Of a DNA stretch of 64,000 nucleotides, positions 9,039 through 18,600 are shown one piece after another. Numbering within the stretch: position 1 is the first letter of the stretch; each line of letters begins with the position of its first letter. The translations under genes were made by a program, and so were the position numbers. Below the pieces are notes generated by a model that did no database searches, was not told the origin of the DNA, and saw nothing but the letters and a program-made list of their open reading frames with translations. The DNA comes from Pseudanabaena mucicola str. Chao 1806 (GTDB taxonomy: Bacteria; Cyanobacteriota; Cyanobacteriia; Pseudanabaenales; Pseudanabaenaceae), in the NCBI RefSeq assembly GCF_030323025.1, contig NZ_CP097329.1:279001-343000 (forward strand), in the 5' to 3' direction.

Positions 9039-11147
9039 TTACTTTTTACTTTTTACTTTGCCAACGGGTTCCCACATCCTCAAACTTTCGACTGTATGCC
9101 CGATCGCTTTTGCTTCCTCTATCAAAAATCCTTCGTAATAGTCGCCCATCGCTAAGCCGAACTCTGGATCGATGTCGTTGTGCCATTGTTTGAGCCAAGG
9201 GATGAGTTCGACTAAACTCGCTAGTAATGGCGCGAGGCGTGGGTCAGAGGAACCGCCGATGCGTTCTTTGATATCGAGGTAGTAGGTGCTGAGGGCTTGG
9301 GCGAGTTGCAGGTGGTTATAGCCTGCCCAGGCGATCGCGAGTGTACCGTCTTCGCCTTGACAGTGGGGGAATGCGATCCAGCGTTCTTTGGGTACGTCGA
9401 GTTTGCCGCGTAGTCGCCAGTAGTTGGGTTTGAGGAAGTCGGTACTGGCATATTTTGGCGGAACAGCGATTTTGGTATCGGGGGAAATTGTGCCGTTGTC
9501 TTCTTGGCGTTGCAGTTCCCATGTGTGTTCCCATTCGAGGCGTTTGCGGAGTCCTGTGGGTTTGTAGCGCAGGATCGGCAGGTGGGGGACGCTTTCGGCT
9601 TCGATTAGTTCTGTAATCAGTTTTTCGATTTTGAAGGCGGGGTCGTTGCGATAGAGTTCGCCAACGGTGATAAATTGGCTGTCGCTTTTGGCGATGTCGG
9701 TGAGTTTGGCGATGGATGTGATGGCGATGGGGATTGAACCTCCCCTAGCCCCTCCTTGCGAAGGAGGGGAACTCAGATCTGCTCTTGCTTCCCTGCTTTC
9801 AAGGGGGGACTGAGGGGGGTACATCCTGCCATCAAAGTCAAAGTATGTCTCTAGTCGGTCTAGTAGCCAGTTTTTACAAGCATCTTGAAGTTCATCAATA
9901 TTGGCGGTGTGGTTAAAGAGTCCTTGACGACCGATCCAACGGCGTTTGTAATGAGGATGCTCGATGATTTTTAATGCGGATGAGTTCTCAATTGCATCTA
10001 TGCGGCGTTGCCAAACTTCGCGCATTTCTTTTGTCCATGTGTCTGGAATTTCAGACGGAACGGCAAAACCTTCTTGATTTTCTTGGCTGAGAATACAGAA
10101 GGGTCGATCGCCTGCATCTATGAGGACATCCCAAGCTAGAGGATCGTTACTGAATAAGCTTTCATCGCCTAAGTTATAAAAACAATAGCCAACAAAATCT
10201 ATTTCTTCTTGCAATAAAATCATCTGAGAACGAATCTTAGCGGATCGCTGTTGATAACTTTCCCAAACATTGCGTAATTTAGTATTTTCTCTCAATCCTT
10301 CAGCAATTGCGTTTGATGGAGTCAGTACCGAAAGTTCTTGAGCGAGTTGATCGGTTTTCTTGGCTAAGTCTAGCAATCGTAATCTTAGCGGACTAGTTTC
10401 CCAGTTTGGAGGTAATGGAAGTTTTTGTAATTGAGTTCCTGCAAATTCATAGGGAACTTTTGCAACAAACTCAACTCTGACTTTATCGCCTCCAGTCAGT
10501 TGTCTTTGTTGACTAACCTGTTTCATCAAAAAACAAATTGTCGAACTATTGAGCAAACCAATTAGAGCAAGATGATCGGCTTCAGTTGCTTCGGCAGGTA
10601 ATTTGATTACTGGTGCAGTACGATTAAACACTTTGCCGCCACGATCTAGGACAAAATGGTTGTGTGAAGAGATAAATGCGAATGCGATAAGTTGTGATGA
10701 TACTATTCTCTCTTTTGCAATATGTCGATATTCATACCAAGTAAGACCAGATTCTTCAGGAAGTTTGCCAAACATCAAACGATTTTGCAAATTAGTTTTT
10801 AATGTCCATAGCAAAGGATTAAATAGTCCGAGATTTTTAACGTCTTCTACAACTATTTCACTATTCCTTTTTTTGTACATATAAGCTACTTCAAGATCCG
10901 AATCAATACGCCAATCACGAACTACATCGCCTGTTCCAAACTCTTTTGATTGAGTTTTGTGCCTTTTCCAGAAAGATTTTGAAGCAACATAGGCATCATC
11001 TTCTCCAGTGATTGCCATGAATCCGATTGAGTCTACAAACTGATTGACTGACAAAAGTAGCAAGAAAGTATACAGAGATTGAATTTGAGTAAAAAAGAGG
11101 CGTATGCTGTTTTTTGAAGAAAAAGGAGCATAGGACAAATGCCCCAA
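9039..11147 (-). pseudogene. pglX: BREX type 2 methyltransferase PglX, C-terminal part (gene split by IS)
   Basis: This is the 3-prime part of pglX. Genuine pglX codons run from the IS junction at 11039 down to the stop at 9039. The first about 36 codons of the open frame (11147-11040) belong to the IS end and are spurious. The sequence begins IGFMAITGEDDAYV, matching the region after the catalytic domain of BREX-2 PglX, and continues as the target-recognition and helical C-terminal domain (for example ETSPLRLRLLDLAKKTDQLAQELS). It contains an in-frame palindromic repeat (about 9735-9822). Joined to the N-terminal part after removal of the IS and one target copy, it gives a continuous frame of 1236 codons including the stop. 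On its own it lacks the SAM-binding and catalytic motifs. Confidence 0.85.
9735..9822. repeat. Palindromic repeat inserted in frame within pglX
   Basis: A C/G-rich block contains the hairpin CCCCTCCTTGCGAAGGAGGGG and a second GGGGGG-rich arm. Read as protein it gives low-complexity PPQSPLE, then SSPPSQGGARGG, between normal PglX sequence (YFDFDGRMY and IPIAITSIAKL). The composition is unlike its surroundings. Similar C/T-rich palindromes occur in intergenic cyanobacterial DNA, including 48845-48995 here. Confidence 0.65.
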
Positions 11148-12339
11148 AACGCCTCACGAATCTATAATGAACTAACAAAATTCGGGAGTCAATACAGTGA
11201 CTGGTCAGATGTGCGCCATTTAGGAGTAATGGTATGGATGATGGTAGGAATGATCGCTACAGGGAGTGTAAATTTAACGAAATGGCTAAGCCACATCAAC
11301 ACCAAAGCATTAATTGCCCAAAGTACCCAAAGGCAACTGTCAAGATGGCTAAATAATCCAAGGATCAATCCCGCCAAGCTGTACAGTCCAGTGATCAAAG
11401 AGTTATTGTCAAACTGGAAAGAGCGAGAAATCTATCTAAGCTTTGATACGAGCCAACTGTGGAAAAAATACTGCATCATTCGATTGTGTGTAGTGCATCG
11501 GGGAAGAGCTTTGCCCTTATGTTGGCGTGTCATCGAACATCGCAGTAGCAGTGTGGAGATGAGTAGCTATCGGGACATGTTTCAACGAGCATCGAAACTA
11601 TTACCCATGAATATCAAAGTGATTTTATTAGCCGACCGAGGATTTGCTAATCCAGAATTGGTGCACTATGTCCGTCAATTAAAGTGGCAATGTCGGATTA
11701 GGATCAAGGGAAATTTCTGGATACATCATCCCAAGAATCGCTGGCAAACTGTCAACCAATTACATCTTCGTCTTGGTGAAGCCAAGTTGCTCCACAATGT
11801 CCTAGTCCATAAAACTGAGTCTAAGCGTCTTACTAATGTACATATTGCGGCGGCTTGGGAATCTCATAGCCGCGAGTATTGGTATATTCTCAGCACTGAA
11901 CCCACCACCATCAAGACTTTCTGGGAGTATGGGCTTAGGTTCGATATTGAGGAAAACTTCTTGGATGACAAATCCAATGGCTTTGACTTGGAATCTTCGC
12001 GTTTACGTTCGGCTCCTGCTATTTCCCGCCTTTGTTTTGTTGTTGCTATGACTACTTTGTTTCTGACTGCCCAAGGGCTAGCGGTTGCTGATTCTGGCTA
12101 TCGTCGTTTGGTTGATCCTCATTGGTTTCGTGGGCTTAGTTATCTTAAAATTGGCTGGAACTGGATTCACACTGCTCTTACTAAAAACTGGACTTTTTTC
12201 CCTTCTGAACCTTTTACTTCTTATCTTGACTCTGAGCCTGCTATGGCTTCTCATCGAAAACATCGCCAGAAATTCTTCCGTATTGAGTTCTATGCTTCTA
12301 TTCTCGACTACTCTTCCTAGACTTTTGTCAGTCAATCAG
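11040..12339 (+). mobile_element. IS4-family insertion sequence, 1300 bp, inside pglX
   Basis: Terminal inverted repeats start CTGATTGACTGACAAAAGT at 11040 and end with the complement at 12339. The 9-bp target GTCTACAAA is duplicated exactly at 11031-11039 and 12340-12348. The element carries one intact transposase gene. Perfect target copies and an intact frame point to a recent insertion. Confidence 0.92.
11139..12320 (+). CDS. IS4-family transposase
   Basis: This 393-residue DDE transposase has the first Asp in LSFDTSQLW, the second in ILLADRGFANPELV, and the family motif Y-x2-R-x3-E in YGLRFDIEENFLDD. These are the classic IS4 landmarks. It fills the element from about 100 bases inside the left inverted repeat to 19 bases before the right end. 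It is oriented opposite to pglX. There is no frameshift, so it may still be active and able to excise or move. Confidence 0.92.
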   Translation: MPQNASRIYNELTKFGSQYSDWSDVRHLGVMVWMMVGMIATGSVNLTKWLSHINTKALIAQSTQRQLSRWLNNPRINPAKLYSPVIKELLSNWKEREIYLSFDTSQLWKKYCIIRLCVVHRGRALPLCWRVIEHRSSSVEMSSYRDMFQRASKLLPMNIKVILLADRGFANPELVHYVRQLKWQCRIRIKGNFWIHHPKNRWQTVNQLHLRLGEAKLLHNVLVHKTESKRLTNVHIAAAWESHSREYWYILSTEPTTIKTFWEYGLRFDIEENFLDDKSNGFDLESSRLRSAPAISRLCFVVAMTTLFLTAQGLAVADSGYRRLVDPHWFRGLSYLKIGWNWIHTALTKNWTFFPSEPFTSYLDSEPAMASHRKHRQKFFRIEFYASILDYSS

Positions 12340-14055
12340 GTCTACAAATGTTTCTAATCTATTTGATGAAGTTTTATCAATCACTTCCTTCAACTCACTC
12401 GCCCCACCCCCACCAATCGACCAAGGATGCTTATGAAAAGCCAACCTTTGCGAATCCGCAACACTCACAAACTCACTTTGCGAATCAACAACATCCACCT
12501 GATTTAAAATTGCCTGCCAAACCTTCCCATTCACCGCACTCTCAGGCGTAGAAGGCTCCCCCCTAATCCCCATCACCGTTCTGATTGTCGAACTAACAGG
12601 CTTTTGATTTCGCGCAAACAAAATCACAGTCGGCGTACCATGCCCAGGGATATATGCACCACTCGTATCGATCACATGAGTCAAATCCACCCTAGGGAAA
12701 AAGTCCTCAATCAACCGCTTCCCAAACTCCCGCTTCATAAAACTATTCGCCGTAATCTGACCCGAAAACCCACCCTTAATATTTAGCGAAACAATCCTTT
12801 CTAAAAATGGCACAGCCAAAGAATACTTCATGTGACAAGTGCTATAACGCTCACGATACGCCTTATTCAAAGCCGCATCCTTCGGCGTGATATAGGGCGG
12901 ATTCGCAACCACCGCATGATATTGATAGGGTTGCAAAATCCGATTTAGCGCCGCCGCATCCTGCGCCATCATCACCTCATCCAAAACGTGCCAACCAGTC
13001 GTCAACTGATCCCCCTTTGGCGAACCATACAGCAACGAATCCCCACAAACCAAATGGATTTTGAAATTAGGCGCATCCACCAGCCGCGTGATGCCACTTA
13101 CCCGCATCGCCGCCAACAGCAAACGGAAACGGGCGATCGCGATCGCATAGGGATTGATATCCACACCATAAATGCTGTCGAGAGCAGTCTGCACCAACAC
13201 CCGCACATTTTGGCTAGGATTTGCCCGTAATAGGCGATCGCACAGCCGCGTAAAACTACCCAACAGGAAATGTCCCGACCCACAGGCAGGATCGATCATC
13301 TTGAAACCATCCAAACCAAACTCCTCTAGAGCAGGTTCCAACGTGCGATCTAAAATAAACGCCTCCACAAAATCAGGAGTCTGCAACAACGCATACTGCT
13401 TCCGCACCGCCTCCGACAAGTCCTGATAGAGATCGCCCAAAAATCTAGTATCCCAATTAGGATCAGTAAAATCATGGACTAACAAACCCGTATTCGCATC
13501 AATTTTTTGAAAGAACTGCAACAACAACGCCGCCGCATCCCCACTCAACCAAGTCGCCATCCGCCAAATACCATTCCCCTCACCAAACACCTCACCCGCC
13601 ACAGGCAACTTCGCCAAATCCTTAAAAATCGCCAACAAATAATCGCGATCGCTATGGGTGGGAAACTTTTGAAAATATAACTCATGCTCATCCCTTGCCC
13701 GTGACAAGCGATCGCCTTTGGTATGCGTGCCGCCGCAGACTCCCGCCAACCTCGGCGGCTCGATCATCCCGTTATCTTCCAGAAATCGCACAAACACACA
13801 ACTCAACACCCAAGCCGCCGCCACCTGCGCCGAAGAGAGCGATCGCCATTCCTCAAAACTCTGCGCTGTATGTTGGGCACTTTTTGCCTGTTCATAGCTA
13901 CTCCGCAACCGCAACCCGATTTCAGGTATTTCTGCGGAAGTGCTGCGATCGATTAAGTCATCCTCTAACTTTTTTAAGAGAACTTGTAAATCTTTGAGCA
14001 ATACAGGACGGGCGATCGGCATAGTTTTAATCAGTAATAATTCAGAAATAGCCAA
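12328..14055 (-). pseudogene. pglX: BREX type 2 methyltransferase PglX, N-terminal part (gene split by IS)
   Basis: This is the 5-prime part of pglX, with real codons from 14055 (or 14022, MPIARPVLLKDLQ, a more typical start) to 12349. It holds the adenine methyltransferase core: SAM motif DPACGSGHFLLGSF (255-268) and catalytic NPPYIT (385-390). The last codons before the stop at 12328 come from the IS end. Splicing at the 9-bp target copy restores ETFVDSIGFMAITGED across the junction. The truncated product keeps the catalytic motifs but lacks target-recognition and C-terminal regions, so BREX methylation is probably lost while the IS stays. Confidence 0.88.
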
Positions 14056-14155
14056 GCCTATTGTAATCGCTTAAGATTTCAATATGATCATTTTCAGTAT
14101 TCATATTTGAGCAAGGAAAATACATCCCATGACCAAGACCAAAAAGGAATAACTA

Positions 14156-14443
14156 ATGCCCCAAGAGCCATTAAAGCCTTTTCGCTGGAATGTAGATAAA
14201 AACAATCAACTACAACAAGAGAGAGAAATTAATTTTGAAACTATCGTAGCGGCTGTAACAGGAGGAAGGTTACTTGATACTATCGAACACCCGAATCAGG
14301 AAAAATACCCAAATCAAAGAATTTTTATTGTGGAAATCGATCACTATGTTTATCTCGTTCCTTTCGTAGAAGATGATACCGAGTTTTTCCTCAAGACCAT
14401 TATTCCCAGTCGCAAAATGACCAAACAATACTTAGGAGAATGA
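14156..14443 (+). CDS. BrnT-like toxin family protein
   Basis: This 95-residue protein resembles BrnT-like RelE-superfamily toxins: KPFRWNVDKNNQLQQEREINFETIV at the start, IEHPNQEKYPNQRIFIVEID in the middle, and the ending LKTIIPSRKMTKQYLGE. It is followed after one base by a small antitoxin-like gene. It would be a ribonuclease acting on mRNA if active. It is on the opposite strand to the BREX genes and opens a five-gene plus-strand run between pglX and pglW. Confidence 0.8.
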   Translation: MPQEPLKPFRWNVDKNNQLQQEREINFETIVAAVTGGRLLDTIEHPNQEKYPNQRIFIVEIDHYVYLVPFVEDDTEFFLKTIIPSRKMTKQYLGE

Positions 14444-14444
14444 C

Positions 14445-14702
14445 ATGACTATCCAACTTGATGACTACGAACAAGAAATTTTAGATTCTGTAGAACGTGG
14501 GGAATGGCAATCTGTCCCAAATTTACAGCAAGAGATCGATCGCTATCAACGTCACGCTCAAGCCTATATGCAATCTCTCCAAAAAATTACTATCGAGCTA
14601 CCCAGTAGCGATATTGCTTCACTGCAAGAGCTAGCTTCTAGTTCGGGTGTATCTATACCTTTGCTCTTGTCTAGCATCATTCATCAATATGTCAGCAAAT
14701 AA
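14445..14702 (+). CDS. Putative antitoxin of the BrnT-like toxin
   Basis: This 85-residue acidic protein has the C-terminal pattern of a ribbon-helix-helix-like antitoxin (KITIELPSSDIASLQELASSSGVSIPLLLSSIIHQYVSK). It follows the toxin gene by one base, as in many reversed toxin-antitoxin pairs. Its last 14 bases overlap the next gene. Assignment rests on size, context and the C-terminal pattern. Confidence 0.7.
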   Translation: MTIQLDDYEQEILDSVERGEWQSVPNLQQEIDRYQRHAQAYMQSLQKITIELPSSDIASLQELASSSGVSIPLLLSSIIHQYVSK

Positions 14703-14952
14703 TATAATCGCTGGTTATACATTAACCAAACACGCCCAGTTTCAGATTCAAGTACGAAACATCCAAGAATCTTGGATTGAAGCAACCCTAAACACCCCCG
14801 ATCAGACAATTCTTTTAGCTGATGAACATGGTAATACTCACTATCTCAAACAAATTGCAGAATTTGGCGATAGATTTTTACGGATAGTAGTAAACCCACA
14901 AGTAGAACCAAACAAGATTGTAACTTTATTTTTTGACAGGAGAATTAAATGA
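14689..14952 (+). CDS. DUF4258 family protein (putative toxin)
   Basis: This 87-residue protein starts at MSANNIIAGYTLTKHAQ (ATG at 14689). An upstream in-frame ATG at 14647 would extend it, but that stretch is the antitoxin gene in another frame. The pattern LTKHAQFQIQVRNIQESWIEATLNTPDQ and the ending VTLFFDRRIK are typical of DUF4258, a small RelE/BrnT-like fold. The next gene is DUF2283, its usual partner, overlapping by four bases. Confidence 0.82.
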   Translation: MSANNIIAGYTLTKHAQFQIQVRNIQESWIEATLNTPDQTILLADEHGNTHYLKQIAEFGDRFLRIVVNPQVEPNKIVTLFFDRRIK

Positions 14953-15149
14953 AGCTCACTATTCACAAGGAAGATGATGCTCTCTACTTACGGCTAGACG
15001 ATTCAGAAATTGTCGAATCTGAAGAAATTAAAGACGGCATAATTCTGGACTACAATGCCGCAGGTCAAGTTATCGGCGTTGAGATCCTTTACCTAAGCAA
15101 AAAAACAGCCAATCCCTTGCAACAAATCCTCCTCGAAACATCAGCATAG
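14949..15149 (+). CDS. DUF2283 family protein (putative antitoxin partner)
   Basis: This 66-residue protein has the full DUF2283 pattern: HKEDDALYLRLDDSEIVESEEIKDGIILDYNAAGQVIGVEIL. DUF2283 genes in cyanobacteria often follow DUF4258 genes, as here with a four-base overlap, suggesting a toxin-antitoxin-like pair, though the biochemistry is poorly known. The last residues (NPLQQILLETSA) are weakly conserved. Confidence 0.85.
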   Translation: MKLTIHKEDDALYLRLDDSEIVESEEIKDGIILDYNAAGQVIGVEILYLSKKTANPLQQILLETSA

Positions 15150-15167
15150 CTATATTGCCTCAAAATC

Positions 15168-15635
15168 ATGTCAGAAAAATCTTTGTACGATCGCGACTTT
15201 ACTGCATGGGTAAAACTCACAACCCAGCAACTCAAAGACAAAAACTTTGAGCAACTTGATCTAGAGAACTTAATTGATGAAGTCGAAAGTTTAATTTCTG
15301 AGCAGAAAAAATGGATCAGGGAATCTCTAATCAAGATTTTGACCTATGCTATGAAACGGATGCACCTAGACATCCCAGAGCGCTTTCACGACTGGGAGCT
15401 ATATATTTTGCGAGGACAGCAACAATTACAATCAGATGTGAACGACAACGCCAGCATTCTCGAATATTGGGATGAACTTTTCGATCAGGCTTGGGAAATT
15501 GTATTGATCAGACTAGAGTATGACTTCAAAACCGATGAAGAATTTGAGAGACATCCCTATCCCAAAACATGGCAATTATCAAGGGATTTCGAGTTTTTAG
15601 TTAGTGATGACTTTTATTTAAACCCCAAAAAGTGA
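15168..15635 (+). CDS. DUF29 domain protein
   Basis: This 155-residue protein belongs to the cyanobacterial DUF29 family: SLYDRDFTAWVKLTTQQLKDKNFEQLDLENLIDEVESL near the start and a DEEFERHPYPKTWQLS-like C-terminal motif. Its function is unknown. It is the last gene of the plus-strand run. Its stop codon lies in the left arm of a perfect hairpin shared with the convergent pglW gene. Confidence 0.85.
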   Translation: MSEKSLYDRDFTAWVKLTTQQLKDKNFEQLDLENLIDEVESLISEQKKWIRESLIKILTYAMKRMHLDIPERFHDWELYILRGQQQLQSDVNDNASILEYWDELFDQAWEIVLIRLEYDFKTDEEFERHPYPKTWQLSRDFEFLVSDDFYLNPKK

Positions 15636-15663
15636 GTGGCGGCGCAAAGCGCCGCCACTCACT
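15631..15663. terminator. Shared bidirectional terminator hairpin between DUF29 gene and pglW
   Basis: The 15-base arms AGTGAGTGGCGGCGC and complement enclose AAA. The left arm holds the DUF29 stop and the right end touches the pglW stop. The strong stem between convergent genes fits a bidirectional terminator, though U-tracts are short. Confidence 0.75.
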
Positions 15664-18600
15664 TAATTAACTGCCCGATGACGATTTTCGAGCCAGCTTT
15701 TGGGCATCGTTGTCCTTTGCGAAGGACTCATCAACGGGATGGCTTTCCCATTAATAAATGGGCGATCACCTGGTACTAAAACCCATAAGCCCGCAATTTC
15801 CGAGCCAACGCGATCGCGCCAATGCTCAACCCAATTGAGGCGATCGTACCTTGCCAACATTCCCACATGACTGAGTAAAATCGTGCGATCGCTTGCCACT
15901 AACTGCTCATTGACCAGTACCAAGGCGCGATCAACTAATAACAGCAACTTATCCCAATCCCCCTCATAGGGTCGAGCATCAGTTTCGATCACCAAATCCC
16001 AATTGACATTAAGGCTATCAGCGACCTCTCGCAACGCATTAAGTAATAAATCCTCAAAACTCAGATGCAATACGGATAAACGATTAGCAATTTCAGCGAT
16101 CGCCTGTTGGTAATATCGTGACTGCACCAGAATCACAAAAAAAGCACCCTGCTTTAAACCCCGTTGCAGCTTCTCCTCAAACAAACGCGCATCCGCCGCC
16201 GCCTCATCCACCTCACCGATAACCATCGTCCCTGTTGCCGTTGGTTGTCGCGAAAAAGAATTGACTGAAGATGAGTCTAAAAAGGGACTAAGTAACCGAT
16301 TCACATAACAGCCCCAGCCATTGGCTCCCTTAGCATCCCAAATCAAATCCAAACCTGCCGCCGCCAGTAATTCATCTAATTCAGGGTGATCGGGAATATT
16401 GGCGGCTTCGGAATATCGACTCGCAATGCGATCGCGAATCTCGGCAATAGACAAAATTGGTACTCCCAATAAGGCTCCTTGCGACAGCTTTAAAGCTCTT
16501 CCTGCATCCATACCGCGTGGATAGAACTCCTGACGGCTAGATAAAGCTGCCTCGCGTGAAGCCACAGCCGCTAAGCGCATCAGTCGCCCATCGCTCAGAG
16601 CCACGATGGTCACAGGTACTGCAATCTCTCGCAACTGCAAAACGGCTCGACTTGGGGGCAGCAGTGGATCTTGTTGTGCCAAGCGATCGGCAACCTGCCC
16701 CAGAGCGATCGCATAGTCAAAGGCTTCCTGACTGGCTGCAATCAGAGGCGATCGCAAATTCTCGCTGCTGTCATAGAGCCTAAATCGCGGTTTTACCATC
16801 ACCGCTTCTACTTCTAAAACAATTTGCAAAATCGCGATCGCGTTTTTCGTACGTTGCGGCTCATCATAATAGGAACCTCGCGCCACCAAGATTGCCGCCG
16901 CCGCCTCATCTAGGGACATCACTAGCCCCACGTCAGCTAAAATTTCTGCAACATCACCCCGCAATTTGACAATTGCCGCATCCTTCACCCAACGGCTTTT
17001 GGCTTTGGGCGCTCCTTTGCCACTGGCACGGGTAATGCGTTGCACCAGCATATCAATACTGAGCTTGCTAGGGTCAGCCACATCCTGCGATCGCAATTCA
17101 TTCAATTCCGCTTCGGCAATCTCTTTATCGCGTAACTGTTCGACGATATCGCCAATTTCTCGCCGCGTTTTACTGCCAACCCCACGCAGACTGATCAGCC
17201 AAGCTTTCTGTACTGATAGTAAGTCCTTAACCACAAAAATATTATGGCGATCAAGGACTTGCAAGGCTCTTGCACCTAGCCCGAGTTCAGCGATCGGCGT
17301 ATCCCCTGTGGCGATCGCAATTTTTTCCTGTAAATTAGCAACATCTTCTTCACTGAGAGTTGCGCCTGCTGGTTCTAGTCCTTCAAAACAGGAACGCCAT
17401 TCCCGCAACATCTCTTCGGCATTATCAAAGCGATCGCAAATGTTGCGGCGAAAAGCCTTAGCAAAAAACTCTGGCAAACTATCGCGTAATGCTAAATCAA
17501 ATAACTCGGCATCAATGGTAATTTCACATTCTAAGTATGAAGGATCGCTTACCCCATCACCCCATTTGGGAATTGTTCCCGTTGCCAACTCATAGAGCGT
17601 AATTGCCGCCGCATAGCGCTCTGCATAACTATCCCAAATCGGTGGCTCTCGAACTGGCAGCAATGGATCGAGATAGCCAGTCGTTCCTGCCCGAATGTTA
17701 TCTAGAGACACTTTAGACAACGAAAAGTCAAATAAAACTGCATGAAGCCGATCGCCTCGTCCTACCTGACCAACGGCAATATTATCGGGTTTGATATCAC
17801 GATGATAGATCTTTTGATCTTCTAAGTAGCGCACCGCATTGAGTAAGTCTTCGCCAAAGCGCTCTAGCAATTCTAAATGTAATCTTCCTTCGGGGCGCAG
17901 TCTCTGACGAAGGGTTTCGATTTTGCGATCACCTCTTTTATCAGCTTTTTTCTCGACATAGATCGGGTTCATCAAAAAGGCAACCCGATCACCAATCATT
18001 TCCAGACCACGAAACTCAACTATTGCCTCATGATGCAGTTTTTGCAACACCTCAGCTTCACCGCGTAGGCGATCGTTATACTCAGGATCGTTGGCAACTT
18101 TGATCACAAATTCTTGACCATCGCGCTCCACCAAAAAAGCGATCGCTGATCCACCCTGACCTAAACGATGCAACACCTCAAAACGTCCCGCTAAAACATC
18201 TCCCTTCTGAGCCAAATTCGGATCTTCAACAAAAACTTCCATTTCCGATGGATTCGTTAGTTCTTCTTCAACCAATTCCAAACGTGCTAGAAATTCTATC
18301 GTTGAGTCAATTCGCAAACTTACATCAGGATGAGTACTTAATTGAATCAACTCTTGTAATTCCTTTCCCACTCCATCAATGACACCACTAATTTGCAATC
18401 CTTTCGTTGCTCTGAGTTTATTACTGAGTTCAGCCCCATTACTAGCAGGTGGCTTACCAGAAAATAAATGATAAGCGATCGCTCCCAAGGAGAATATATC
18501 GAGATGTTCGCCTTCACTAATATTAGAGAGAGATTCAGGGGCTATATAGGCTTTGCTCGCATCATCCACCAACACCGACCCATGGCTTGTCGCTCCGATC

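Noticed and set aside
12988-13997. Several plus-strand open frames within pglX
   Set aside because: All lie antisense to clearly conserved PglX coding sequence and have biased, non-protein-like composition.
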